Shown: piece after piece, positions 13,609 through 21,940 of the stretch
Position numbering within the stretch: position 1 is the first letter of the stretch
How the letters are laid out: each line of letters starts with the position of its first letter
Origin: Mariprofundus sp. NF
GTDB taxonomy: Bacteria; Pseudomonadota; Zetaproteobacteria; Mariprofundales; Mariprofundaceae
Length of the DNA: 35,465 bases
Assembly (NCBI RefSeq): GCF_013387455.1
Contig: NZ_VWNC01000012.1
Coordinates: 1 to 35,465 of the forward strand
Direction of reading: 5' to 3'
The notes under the pieces: generated by a model
What the model was told of the DNA's origin: nothing
Database searches by the model: none
What the model saw: the letters and a program-made list of their open reading frames with translations, nothing else
Program-made: the position numbers and the translations under genes

Positions 13609-15725
13609 GTCACGCATTTCTACTTGTTTCTACCGGAGCCGGGGCAGGTTTGACAACAGTCAGTCTCGGCATGGTGCGGGCGCTGGATCGCATCGGCATT
13701 CGCGCCGGCTTTTACAAGCCGATTGCTCAGCTGCGCGATAGTGATCAGGGCCCGGAACGCTCAACGCGTCTGGTTGAGCACATGATCGACGTCAAAGCAC
13801 CGCAACCGATAAGTCTCAGACGGGCCACCTCGCTGCTGGGATCGGGAAGGGAAGGGCTGCTGATGGAGGAGGTGATTGCACTTTATCAGCAGAGTTCTCG
13901 CCATACCGATGTCGTGATTGTCGAGGGATTGGTCGCTGATGGACATGCCGGTTACGCCACGCGCCTGAATGCTGCCATCGCCCGGGCGCTGGATGCGGAG
14001 GTGATACTGGTTGGTAAACCAGAACCTGATCTGGATGAGTATATTGATATTACTGCCAATGCTTTCAGTGATGCCAATGGTAGCGCGCTGGCCGGTATCA
14101 TTATCAACCAGCTGGGAGCACCTGATGATCAGGAGTCACAGGTGCTGCAGGCTGATGCACTGCAAACCTGTTCCGACAGGCCTGATGCACTGCAAGCCAG
14201 TGGTGAGATGGGACGTCGCTTAGCCAACAGCTCATTCTACAATATTGGATGTATTCCATGGCAGCCGTCATTAATAGCGCCGCGCATGTGTGATATCGCC
14301 AGCTATCTTGGTGCCAAGGTGCTCAGTGAGGGGGATATGCGGTTGCGGCGAGTGCAGCGTATGGAGTTATGCGCACGCACGCTGGCCAATATTCACAGTG
14401 TTTATCAGCCGCATACGTTGTTGATCTTCCCCGGTGATCGTGACGATGTTTTCGTTGCAGCATGCATGGCGGCTATGAATGGCGTGCGTATTGCCGGTAT
14501 TCTGCTGACCGGTGGGTTGAGGCCGAGCTTTGGCATGATGAATCTCTGCGAGCAGGCTCTTCGGACAGGTATCCCACTGTTGCTGGTGGAGAGTAGCTCA
14601 TTTCAGACCGCATCAAAGCTGGCTCGTATGCCTGCTGAGGTGGCGGCTGATGACTTTGATCTTATCGATCAGGCGGTTGATCATGTCGCCAACCATCTGG
14701 ATGCAGGCTGGCTTAAGGCGCGCTGTGCGATTGAGCGTAAACCACGCCTCTCACCGGCAGCATTCCGTTATCAGCTGATTCAGCAGGCATCTCAGTCAAA
14801 GCGGCGCATTGTTCTGCCTGAGGGGGAAGAGCCGCGCACGATTATGGCCGCCTATCAGTGTCAGCAGCGAGGTGTTGCTCACTGCATACTACTGGGGAGC
14901 CCGGAAAAGATTCACCAGATTGCATCCTCTCAGGGCATCACGTTAAGTGATGAGACGATGATTATTGATCCGGTGACTGTGCGGCAGCGATATATTCAAC
15001 CGATGGTGACCTTGCGAGAGCATAAGGGGATGACCAGCCAGATGGCGGAAGATCAGCTGCAGGCTCGAATTGTTCTGGGCACGATGATGCTGGCTATGGA
15101 TGAGGTTGACGGACTGGTTTCAGGTGCGTTGCATACCACCGCTAATACAGTGCGTCCGGCCTTTCAGTTGATCGGCACCAGTGCATCCGCTGAGCTGGTC
15201 TCCTCCATCTTTTTCATGTGTCTGCCCGATCAGGTAGTGGTCTATGGTGATTGCGCCATTAATCCTGATCCTGATGCCAGTCAGTTGGCTGATATTGCTA
15301 TTCAGAGTGCGGACTCAGCCAGTCGTTTTGGTCTGCAGCCAAGGGTGGCGATGATCAGCTATAGCACAGGTGAATCAGGAGCAGGGCTGGATGTGGATAA
15401 GGTGCGACAGGCTACTGCCATGGTCCGAGAGCGCAGGCCGGATCTGATTGTTGACGGGCCACTACAGTATGATGCCGCAGCCATTGTTTCGGTGGGCAAA
15501 AGCAAAGCACCGAAAAGTCAGGTGGCAGGTCAGGCTAACGTGTTTGTATTTCCCGACCTTAATACCGGTAACACCACCTACAAAGCGGTACAGCGAAGTG
15601 CTCATCTCGTCAGTATCGGGCCGATGTTGCAGGGCTTGCGTAAGCCGGTGAATGATCTCTCGCGTGGTGCATCCGTCGAAGATATTGTCTATACCATCGC
15701 CTTGACAGCGATTCAGGCGGGCTGA
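13605..15725 (+). CDS. pta: Phosphate acetyltransferase, long (three-domain) form
   Basis: A 706-residue enzyme exchanging acetyl-CoA and acetyl phosphate. The three-domain form is complete. An N-terminal P-loop/BioD-like domain (STGAGAGLTTVSLG at residues 9-22, lacking the usual Lys as in other long Pta proteins) is followed by a central DRTGG-type regulatory domain (about 225-355, 'LLIFPGDRDDVFVAACMAAMNGVRIAGILLTGG'). The catalytic PTA_PTB domain (about 385-705) contains 'RIVLPEGEEPRTI', 'DGLVSGALHTTANTVRPAFQLIGT', 'VVYGDCAINPDPD', 'MISYSTGESG' and 'DGPLQYDAA'. The ATG overlaps the ackA stop. A short Ala/Asp-rich insertion near residues 183-200 contains two similar 'DALQ' words and looks like local slippage. 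No terminator is visible right after the stop. Confidence 0.96.
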   Translation: MSHAFLLVSTGAGAGLTTVSLGMVRALDRIGIRAGFYKPIAQLRDSDQGPERSTRLVEHMIDVKAPQPISLRRATSLLGSGREGLLMEEVIALYQQSSRHTDVVIVEGLVADGHAGYATRLNAAIARALDAEVILVGKPEPDLDEYIDITANAFSDANGSALAGIIINQLGAPDDQESQVLQADALQTCSDRPDALQASGEMGRRLANSSFYNIGCIPWQPSLIAPRMCDIASYLGAKVLSEGDMRLRRVQRMELCARTLANIHSVYQPHTLLIFPGDRDDVFVAACMAAMNGVRIAGILLTGGLRPSFGMMNLCEQALRTGIPLLLVESSSFQTASKLARMPAEVAADDFDLIDQAVDHVANHLDAGWLKARCAIERKPRLSPAAFRYQLIQQASQSKRRIVLPEGEEPRTIMAAYQCQQRGVAHCILLGSPEKIHQIASSQGITLSDETMIIDPVTVRQRYIQPMVTLREHKGMTSQMAEDQLQARIVLGTMMLAMDEVDGLVSGALHTTANTVRPAFQLIGTSASAELVSSIFFMCLPDQVVVYGDCAINPDPDASQLADIAIQSADSASRFGLQPRVAMISYSTGESGAGLDVDKVRQATAMVRERRPDLIVDGPLQYDAAAIVSVGKSKAPKSQVAGQANVFVFPDLNTGNTTYKAVQRSAHLVSIGPMLQGLRKPVNDLSRGASVEDIVYTIALTAIQAG

Positions 15726-15743
15726 TTTCCCTCGTTCTTTTAC

Positions 15744-15772
15744 TTGCTTATTTCGGCTGAAAAATGTATATT
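15744..15772 (+). promoter_or_regulatory. Sigma-70 promoter of the 6S RNA candidate
   Basis: TTGCTT (15744-15749), exactly 17 bases, TATATT (15767-15772). Predicted initiation at 15779-15781 coincides with the base of the long RNA helix described next. Confidence 0.6.
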
Positions 15773-15779
15773 GTTTTCA

Positions 15780-15996
15780 GAAGCTGCAGTGGCGTTGTGG
15801 CTTATATACTTGGGTCGATACGCTATAATTGGGAGCTTACCTATTCCGGCTGTGTGAATGCCTTTACTGGCGTACCTGATGTCGGAATGACGCGCCCACC
15901 TGAGCAGAAAAGGGTTCAGTTTATATAGGCCACAGCGCCACTGCAGTTACTAAGAACTCCTCCAGGGCCCGCTCTATCGCGGGCTCTGTTTTTTTC
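15780..15996 (+). ncRNA. ssrS: Candidate 6S RNA
   Basis: A free-standing transcript flanked by a promoter (15744-15772) and a terminator (15964-15996). Its ends pair in one long helix: 15784-15808 (CTGCAGTGGCGTTGTGGC and on) with 15922-15946 (TATATAGGCCACAGCGCC and on), 25 consecutive pairs including two G-U, extendable by two more. The interior is a rod with bubbles, closed near the tip by ATTCCG/CGGAAT. The 3' side carries AAAAGGGTTCAG followed by GGCCACAGCGCC, reminiscent of the GGGUUCA...CAGC...GC 3' arm of proteobacterial 6S RNAs. 6S RNA traps sigma-70 RNA polymerase by imitating an open promoter. The identification is from structure and recollection of family features; no covariance search was possible. 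Confidence 0.68.
15964..15996 (+). terminator. Rho-independent terminator of the 6S RNA candidate
   Basis: CAGGGCCCGC and GCGGGCTCTG form a 10-base-pair stem (one G-U) around TCTATC, followed by T7. Confidence 0.9.
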
Positions 15997-16050
15997 TCCG
16001 CCTGTTGTGGATGGGCTCTCGCGATTGCTCGTCATTAATATGAATAACTT

Positions 16051-16178
16051 TTAACAGATGATTAACCCACCTCTTAGATGGAGCTCGCTACGGTTTGTCG
16101 CGTCTGGCGCTACTCCTCCCTCCCCTCCCTAGTGTTTCGCGTCAGACATTAGGCTCCGGCATCTGCCGGAGCCTTTTT
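16051..16178 (+). ncRNA. Possible small RNA with a C-rich (anti-Shine-Dalgarno) loop
   Basis: A weak promoter match TTAACA (16051-16056)-18-TAGATG (16075-16080) would start a transcript near 16087. A 9-bp stem GTCTGGCGC/GCGTCAGAC (16102-16110 with 16139-16147) and an inner ACT/AGT present an all-pyrimidine loop CCTCCCTCCCCTCCCT (16115-16130). A terminator hairpin follows at 16151-16178. C-rich loops of this kind are used by several trans-acting small RNAs to mask ribosome binding sites. There is no reading frame here. It could instead be an untranslated leader or a remnant. Confidence 0.4.
16151..16178 (+). terminator. Rho-independent terminator
   Basis: GGCTCCGGCA-TC-TGCCGGAGCC, ten perfect pairs with a tight loop, then T5. 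Confidence 0.9.
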
Positions 16179-16441
16179 CGTTGCTGCTGCAAGCAATGAT
16201 CGTCGCAAATAAAAGTCGGAACAGTTATTGCTCAGGTGAGAGAAACAGTCAGCATCCCTTAGCATGTATATTGGCGATGTTGAAAGAGCTTCCAGAGAAT
16301 GAATCGAAGAAACTCCCTTGCAGCCACCTTTTTCCGCAAATGTTTAAGGGAAATAAACATGCAATAGATATCTATCCGGTTGATACTGAAGCAGATTATT
16401 AACGTCGAACAAGTCGCCATCTGCTGTTACACTGCCGCCTG
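16179..16441. other. Intergenic stretch with a weak 41-residue frame
   Basis: Between the second terminator and the DUF4390 gene. An ATG frame at 16277-16402 would encode 41 charged residues but has no ribosome binding site and no recognised family; it may be a gene remnant. I see no promoter here that I would defend, although one must exist for the next operon. Confidence 0.3.
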
Positions 16442-16996
16442 ATGATGTGTATTTGGCGATGCAGATGGGTGAACGTGATCCCGCTTCTGGCAGCTCTTTT
16501 TGTTGCTGTCTGTGGAACTGCATCTGCAGCGGAAACGGACACATTGAAGGTGCAGATGGATGAGAAGGTCATCTATTGTGCTGCCACCTTAAAAGATAGT
16601 GATGAAGTTTTTTTCCATGCCCTGAAAGATGGCATTCCCGTTGCCACCGTATGGAACGTACAGGTCGACAGACTCCGGGAGTACTGGCTGAATAAAGGTA
16701 TAGCCGGCATTGTGGTAGTTCGCCGGGTGGTCCCTGATCTGTTGTCACGCAGCTGGTTACTGGAGGATCAGGCCAGTGGCATCTCCCGCCGCGTCTATAC
16801 GGCTTCCGAAGTGAGCCACTTCCTTTCAAATCTTGATCATTTCCCGGTTCTGGATCGCACTCTCCTTACTGCCAATACAGTTTATCTGATGCGTGCATCA
16901 GTGGAGCTGCACACAGGTGAAATGAATGATGCCTGGTGGAATGAGTTGATGAAACCGGCATATGCCACCATGCAGCAGGAGTTTTCGCTGCCGTGA
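16442..16996 (+). CDS. DUF4390 periplasmic protein
   Basis: A 184-residue exported protein with a hydrophobic signal sequence ending TASA/AE near residue 30. The mature part is beta-rich with Trp and acidic residues: 'DEKVIYCAATL', 'GIPVATVWNVQVDRLREYW', 'RSWLLEDQASGISRRVYTASEVSHFLSNLDHFPV', and an ending 'YLMRASVELHTGEMNDAWW'. This matches DUF4390, a family repeatedly found immediately upstream of NtrY-type sensor kinases; a role in sensing or regulating the kinase is a reasonable inference from position only. Two in-frame ATGs (16442, 16445) and a GTG at 16469 are possible starts; none has a good ribosome binding site, and the GTG would give the most typical signal peptide. ntrY overlaps the stop by 4 bases. 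Confidence 0.8.
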   Translation: MMCIWRCRWVNVIPLLAALFVAVCGTASAAETDTLKVQMDEKVIYCAATLKDSDEVFFHALKDGIPVATVWNVQVDRLREYWLNKGIAGIVVVRRVVPDLLSRSWLLEDQASGISRRVYTASEVSHFLSNLDHFPVLDRTLLTANTVYLMRASVELHTGEMNDAWWNELMKPAYATMQQEFSLP

Positions 16997-19155
16997 GGCG
17001 ATTGGGTGTTATGCGGCTGATCCCGCTCTTGATGTCTCTAACGCTGTTGACGATTACAGTCATTCTGTGGCCAACAGCAGAGGGTGAGTCGGGCCTGCTT
17101 GCGTGGGTCAATGTCGGGCTGATGCTGATTCTATCACTGCTGCTGATTCAGTACGGTATTAAGCTTGTTCGTGAGCGACGGGAACCACCTCCGGGTTCAC
17201 GTCTGCGTGCCAAACTGGTCATTGCTCTGGTAGGCATGCTGCTTATTCCGGCCATGGTTATTCAGATGGCAGCCAACCAGATGGTCGAGCGAGGCATGGA
17301 TGTCTGGTTTGATGTGCGTGTGGATACCCTGCTGGATCGTGCTCTGAATCTGGCGCAGGGTTTTTATGAACGCGTTGAGATCGATATGAAGCGCAGCATG
17401 CTTAACTATATCAGCGATAGTACGCTGATTGAGGCTGCCTCGGGGAATCTGGGTTACAGTGCTGTAACCACCTATCTCTCTGGAATTCGAGGTGTTGAGG
17501 GGTGGCAGAAAGCCGAATTGTTCGATATTAATGAGCTTCTTGTTGGTGGTGTGCAGCTGGGTGAGCTCAGTGCGCTGCAGGCTGAACCATTGAGTGAATC
17601 GGCAAAACTGTCCATGCGACTGGGCAGGGTGGCGACAGAGCTTTTGACTCGCGATGGTGGAGAGGTGGCAGTGGGTTACGCCCCGATTGTTGGCCCGACC
17701 TCAGTGATTGGTCTGTTACGTGTTGAGATTCGCCTGCCTGCCGGTGTGATTCAGAATGCCCGTGCGGTCGAGTCCGATTATCGCAGCTACCGTCAACTGG
17801 AGCATAATCGCCAGAATATCCGTGAGACATTTACCCATGTGATGCTGTTTGTGACACTGCTGGTTGTACTGGTAGCGGGTCTGGTTGGTCTTCTATTTGC
17901 ACGCAGGTTAACCGCGCCGGTCGGGGATCTTGCCGATGCACTCAGACGCGTCACTGAAGGGGATCTGAATGTCGTGATTTCCGAATCCTCCCAGGATGAG
18001 CTGGGTTCTCTGGCACGCTCCTTTAATACGATGGCAAATCGTCTGAAAATGAATGTGGAGGCGATTGAGCAGGCACAACAGGATCTGACCAAAGCGCTGG
18101 ATAATAGTCGGCAGCGGCAATATGTACTGGAATCACTGTTGGCCAACCTGCATACAGGCGTGCTTCTGGTTGATGGTGGTGGACGGGTGCGCCTGCTTAA
18201 TCAGGCGGTAAGGGAGATTCTACAGCTGCCGGATAACTGGATGCCAAGTGTCGATATTTTGCAGGCGACACAGGGAAGTCTGCACGATATTGGCGAATTT
18301 TATGATGAACTTAGCCATCAGCAGGAGGATCACCTGCAGCGGGAGTTTGATATTGAACTCTCTGAAGGGCGTAGTCTGCATGTGCTGGCGCGAGGAGCAC
18401 GGCTGAGTGAGACCGGCGCCAGTGGCTTTTCGGGTTATCTGCTGGTGATTGATGATATCTCCGATCTCGCCGAGGCACAGCGTAACAAAGCCTGGGCTGA
18501 AGTGGCGCGTCGTCTGGCTCATGAGATCAAAAATCCACTGACGCCGATCAAACTCTCTGCCGAACGGCTGCAGCGCCGTTTCCGCTCCCAGGTGGATGAT
18601 GAGAAGGTGTTTGATGTCTGTACCCAAGCGATCATTGCTCAGGTGGAGCGGTTGCAGCGTTTGATTGCCGACTTCTCAACACTGGCAAGAATGCCGCAGC
18701 CGAAAATCAGGCAGACAGCTGTGGCATCACTGCTGCGTGAGATGGATGAGCTGTTTAACAGTTATCGCCGCCTTGATGTAAGCCCGTGTGATGCTGATTG
18801 GAACTGCTGTTGTGATCCCGATCAGGTGCGTCAGGTGCTGATTAATCTGATGGATAATGCGCTTGCAGCAACTGAAGGTATGGATGGTAAGGTTGTTCGA
18901 CTCTATGCCCGGATGAGTGAAGTGTGCATTGAGTGGCATGTTGAGGATGATGGTGAAGGCATTGAGGCCGCATCGGCATCTCAGCTATTTGAAGCTTACT
19001 ACTCCACTAAGAGTAATGGTTCGGGTCTGGGGCTGGCTATCGCCAAGCGGATTGCCGAGGATCACGGTGGACGATTAAATCTGGTTTCACCTGCGAAACC
19101 AACACACTTCTGCCTGCGCTTGCCCAGGCAGGTGGAAGAGATGGAGGAATCATGA
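16993..19155 (+). CDS. ntrY: NtrY-type sensor histidine kinase
   Basis: A 720-residue membrane kinase. Two close N-terminal helices (about 6-25 and 32-55) and a third (about 70-90) precede a periplasmic sensor region of about 180 residues. The next helix (about 278-302) leads to a HAMP domain (about 300-352: 'RRLTAPVGDLADALRRVTEGDL') and a PAS domain (about 370-480). HisKA has the phosphoacceptor His510 in 'RRLAHEIKNPLTPIKLSAE', and the HATPase ends with 'NLMDNALAA', 'DDGEGIEA' and 'GSGLGLAIAKRIAEDHGG'. The layout is that of NtrY, a nitrogen- or redox-responsive kinase. GTG 16993 overlaps the upstream gene and ntrX overlaps the stop, so the system is translated as a coupled unit. Confidence 0.92.
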   Translation: MRRLGVMRLIPLLMSLTLLTITVILWPTAEGESGLLAWVNVGLMLILSLLLIQYGIKLVRERREPPPGSRLRAKLVIALVGMLLIPAMVIQMAANQMVERGMDVWFDVRVDTLLDRALNLAQGFYERVEIDMKRSMLNYISDSTLIEAASGNLGYSAVTTYLSGIRGVEGWQKAELFDINELLVGGVQLGELSALQAEPLSESAKLSMRLGRVATELLTRDGGEVAVGYAPIVGPTSVIGLLRVEIRLPAGVIQNARAVESDYRSYRQLEHNRQNIRETFTHVMLFVTLLVVLVAGLVGLLFARRLTAPVGDLADALRRVTEGDLNVVISESSQDELGSLARSFNTMANRLKMNVEAIEQAQQDLTKALDNSRQRQYVLESLLANLHTGVLLVDGGGRVRLLNQAVREILQLPDNWMPSVDILQATQGSLHDIGEFYDELSHQQEDHLQREFDIELSEGRSLHVLARGARLSETGASGFSGYLLVIDDISDLAEAQRNKAWAEVARRLAHEIKNPLTPIKLSAERLQRRFRSQVDDEKVFDVCTQAIIAQVERLQRLIADFSTLARMPQPKIRQTAVASLLREMDELFNSYRRLDVSPCDADWNCCCDPDQVRQVLINLMDNALAATEGMDGKVVRLYARMSEVCIEWHVEDDGEGIEAASASQLFEAYYSTKSNGSGLGLAIAKRIAEDHGGRLNLVSPAKPTHFCLRLPRQVEEMEES

Positions 19156-20561
19156 CCGCACGAATCATGATTGTGGATGATGAAGAACCGATTCGCGACT
19201 CACTTCAGGGACTCTTTGAAGATGAGGGTTATCTGGTGGTTTCTGCAGCATCTGGCGAAGAGGCGATGGCCAGACTGCGTAAACAGAGCGTTGACTGTGT
19301 GTTGCTAGATATCTGGATGCCGGGTATCGATGGCCTGGAGACGCTGAGTCGTATTCATCAGGTTGATGCCAATCTGCCGGTGATTATGATGAGTGGACAT
19401 GCCACGATTGATACCGCTGTACGCGCAACCCGTCAGGGTGCGTTTGATTTTGTCGAGAAACCACTCTCATTTGATCGTCTGATGATTCTCTGCCGTAACG
19501 CGGTACAGAAGCGCCGTCTGGAGCAGGAGAACAGTGACCTTAAACGGCAGGAGAAAGACCACCACAGCCGCAGAGAGTTGATCGGTCAAAGCGCAGTTAT
19601 CCGCGAAGTAAAAGCCCTGATCAAAAGGGTGGCTCTCTCCGATTCGCCTGTGCTTATCGTCGGAGAACATGGCACAGGAAAAGCCGTTGCGGCTACACTT
19701 CTGCATGAGGCTTCCAAGCGCAAAGATGGCCCTTTTGTCGAGGTGAATACAGCCAGTGTTATTGTTAATCGCATGGACTCTGAGCTGTTTGGCCATGAGA
19801 AAGGTGCCTTTACCGGCGCACTGCATCCGCAACGTGGCCGTTTTGAATCGGCCAACGGTGGAACCCTCTTTTTTGATGAGGTGACCGAGCTTAGCCTAAG
19901 TGCACAGGCCAAAATTCTGCGTGTGATGCAGGAGCGGGTGGTGCAGCGCTTGGGCAATCCCACTCCGATGCCTGCCAATGTTCGCCTGATCGCTGCCAGC
20001 TCCCACGATCTGGAGCAGGTGCTCAGGGATGGGCAGTTGCGTGAGGATTTTTACTATCGTTTGAATGTCGTTTCCATTCGTATGCCATCACTGAGGGAGC
20101 GCATTGAAGATATGCCGCTACTTGTCGAAACGCTGGCAGCTGAGCAGGCTAACGAACTGGGAGGAGAGCCCGTGCGCTTCAGTTCAGAAGTACTCAGTGA
20201 ATTAATGGCATACCATTGGCCGGGTAATGTCCGTGAATTGCGCAACTATATTGAGCGTTGTCATATCCTCATGCCTGGCGAAGAGATGACACGTGAAAGC
20301 ATGTTGCCGCCGGATCAGTCCACTACCCAGATCTCCCACAGCACTACGGCTGCAAAGGCATCTGTCGCCATGTCCGGTGTCGAGGCCGACAGCTTTCATG
20401 AGGCACGCGAAGCCTTTGAGCGCACCTACCTTTTACAAAGTCTGGAAAAACACGAATGGAACATCAGTCGTACGGCTGCCGATATCGGCATGGAACGAAG
20501 CCAGCTACATCGCAAGATCAAAGCGTTCGGGCTCGTTCCGCCTGAGAAGGAGTCCTTATGA
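19152..20561 (+). CDS. ntrX: NtrX-type sigma-54-dependent response regulator
   Basis: A 469-residue regulator. The receiver domain has the acidic pocket Asp9/Asp10, phosphoacceptor Asp53, Ser81 and Lys103. The AAA+ domain has Walker A GEHGTGKA (171-178), an intact sigma-54-contacting loop GAFTGA (218-223), Walker B 'LFFDE' and arginine-finger segments 'REDFYYRLNVVSIRMP' and 'RERIEDMPLL'. A C-terminal Fis-type helix-turn-helix ('EKHEWNISRTAADIGMERSQLHRKIKAFGL', about 433-465) binds DNA. The retained GAFTGA argues that this protein can activate sigma-54 promoters, one candidate for which lies at 25820 in this same window. It overlaps ntrY by 4 bases and trkA by 4 bases. Confidence 0.94.
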   Translation: MTARIMIVDDEEPIRDSLQGLFEDEGYLVVSAASGEEAMARLRKQSVDCVLLDIWMPGIDGLETLSRIHQVDANLPVIMMSGHATIDTAVRATRQGAFDFVEKPLSFDRLMILCRNAVQKRRLEQENSDLKRQEKDHHSRRELIGQSAVIREVKALIKRVALSDSPVLIVGEHGTGKAVAATLLHEASKRKDGPFVEVNTASVIVNRMDSELFGHEKGAFTGALHPQRGRFESANGGTLFFDEVTELSLSAQAKILRVMQERVVQRLGNPTPMPANVRLIAASSHDLEQVLRDGQLREDFYYRLNVVSIRMPSLRERIEDMPLLVETLAAEQANELGGEPVRFSSEVLSELMAYHWPGNVRELRNYIERCHILMPGEEMTRESMLPPDQSTTQISHSTTAAKASVAMSGVEADSFHEAREAFERTYLLQSLEKHEWNISRTAADIGMERSQLHRKIKAFGLVPPEKESL

Positions 20562-21931
20562 ATGTAGTGATCCTCGGGGCAGGTGAAGTTGGCTTTCACA
20601 TCGCCAGCCGTTTGGCGACAGAGGGCAATAATGTCTCTGTGGTAGATATGGATGAGGAGCGTCTTCAGGTTATCTCCGACTCCATGGATGTGAAGACGAT
20701 CTGTGGTATGGCTTCTCATCCACGTATTCTTGAAGCGGCAGGTGCAGCCAATGCCGATCTTCTGATTGCTGTGACCACCAACGATGAGGTGAATATGCTC
20801 GCCTGTCAGGTGGCACACTCACTATTTAAGGTGCCCACCAAGCTGGCGCGTGTGCGCGAAGCCGATTATGCCCTGCACAGGGATCAGCTGATTGGCAGGG
20901 ATGATCTGCCCATTGATGTGATCATCTCGCCAGAGGGTGAGGCCGCCAAGGTGGTGATGGGGCGTCTGAATGTATCCAGCGCACTGGATGCCCGTGAGTT
21001 TTTCGGTGGAGAGATTCAACTGGTGGAATTTGTAGTTCGCCCCAAGAGCCTGTTGGCAGGTCTCTCGTTGATGGAGTTACCTGAGGTGATGGGCGATCTC
21101 GATGTCTATGTTGTGGCCCATGAGCATAATAATCGCTGGACGGTTCCCAAAGGAAATACAGTACTACTCTCCGGCGACAGTATCTATGTCGCCGTTTCGC
21201 GTATACAGCTTGATAAGCTGATGATTAAACTTGATATGGCCTGCCACTCACCGCAAGGGCGAAATGTGATGATGGTCGGCGGTGGTCATATCGGCTTCAA
21301 GGTGGCCTCTGAGCTGGAGAAGGCTGGTGCGTTTGTTAAACTGATTGAAGCCAATGGGCCAAGGGCTGAATGGCTTTCGGATCAGTTCAGCAATGTGGTG
21401 GTGATTCATGGCGATGCACTGGATCAGAAACTGCTGGAGGAGGAGAACATCGATAAGATGGATGATTTCCTGGCCCTGACCAATGATGATGAGACCAATA
21501 TCCTCAGTAGCCTGATCTCCAAACGTTATGGTGTGCCGCATGTGGTTACACTGGTAAATCGCTCGATCTATACCCAGCTTGTCCGTCAGATCGGGCTCGA
21601 TGTTACCGTCTCTCCGCGCCTCTCCACGGTTGCCTCAATCCTCAGTTTTGTGCGAAAGGGGCGTATTCACGGTATGGCTTCGCTTGCTGATGGCAATCTG
21701 GAGGTGCTGGAGGCTGAAGCACTTGAGACCAGTGCTATTCTCAATAAACCGCTGAAAGAGCTGGATATGCCTGAGGACACAGTGATCGGAGCAATTCTGC
21801 GCGATGGCAAGATTATTGTCCCTAACGGCAGAGTGAAGGTAGAGACACACGACCACGTATTGATTGTGACAACGAGCGCTTCTGTTCCCGAAGTTGAGAA
21901 GCTGTTCGAAGTCCATCTCGAATTCTTTTAA
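20558..21931 (+). CDS. trkA: Trk potassium uptake regulatory protein TrkA
   Basis: A 457-residue cytoplasmic protein with two RCK units. Each has a Rossmann nucleotide-binding N part and a TrkA-C part: 'VVILGAGEVGFHIASRLA' at residue 2 with 'VDMDEERL' (NAD acid), and 'VMMVGGGHIGFKVASELE' at about 236. Further markers are 'LIAVTTNDEVNMLACQVA' and 'LALTNDDETNILSSLISK'. TrkA gates the TrkH potassium channel in response to NAD(H)/ATP. The ATG overlaps the ntrX stop (ATGA). The ntrYX-trkA neighbourhood is well known in alphaproteobacteria and some other lineages. Confidence 0.95.
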   Translation: MNVVILGAGEVGFHIASRLATEGNNVSVVDMDEERLQVISDSMDVKTICGMASHPRILEAAGAANADLLIAVTTNDEVNMLACQVAHSLFKVPTKLARVREADYALHRDQLIGRDDLPIDVIISPEGEAAKVVMGRLNVSSALDAREFFGGEIQLVEFVVRPKSLLAGLSLMELPEVMGDLDVYVVAHEHNNRWTVPKGNTVLLSGDSIYVAVSRIQLDKLMIKLDMACHSPQGRNVMMVGGGHIGFKVASELEKAGAFVKLIEANGPRAEWLSDQFSNVVVIHGDALDQKLLEEENIDKMDDFLALTNDDETNILSSLISKRYGVPHVVTLVNRSIYTQLVRQIGLDVTVSPRLSTVASILSFVRKGRIHGMASLADGNLEVLEAEALETSAILNKPLKELDMPEDTVIGAILRDGKIIVPNGRVKVETHDHVLIVTTSASVPEVEKLFEVHLEFF

Positions 21932-21940
21932 GGCTGAACT

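Noticed and set aside
15824-15829. TATAAT inside the 6S candidate as a promoter -10 box
   Set aside because: No -35 box at acceptable spacing (best 3/6 at 17 bases); it falls inside the predicted RNA, so it is more simply part of the transcript.
19669-19824. NtrX as a degenerate regulator because Walker A ends GTGKA instead of GTGKE
   Set aside because: The Lys and flanking Gly are intact, and GAFTGA, Walker B and arginine segments are present, so activity is expected.
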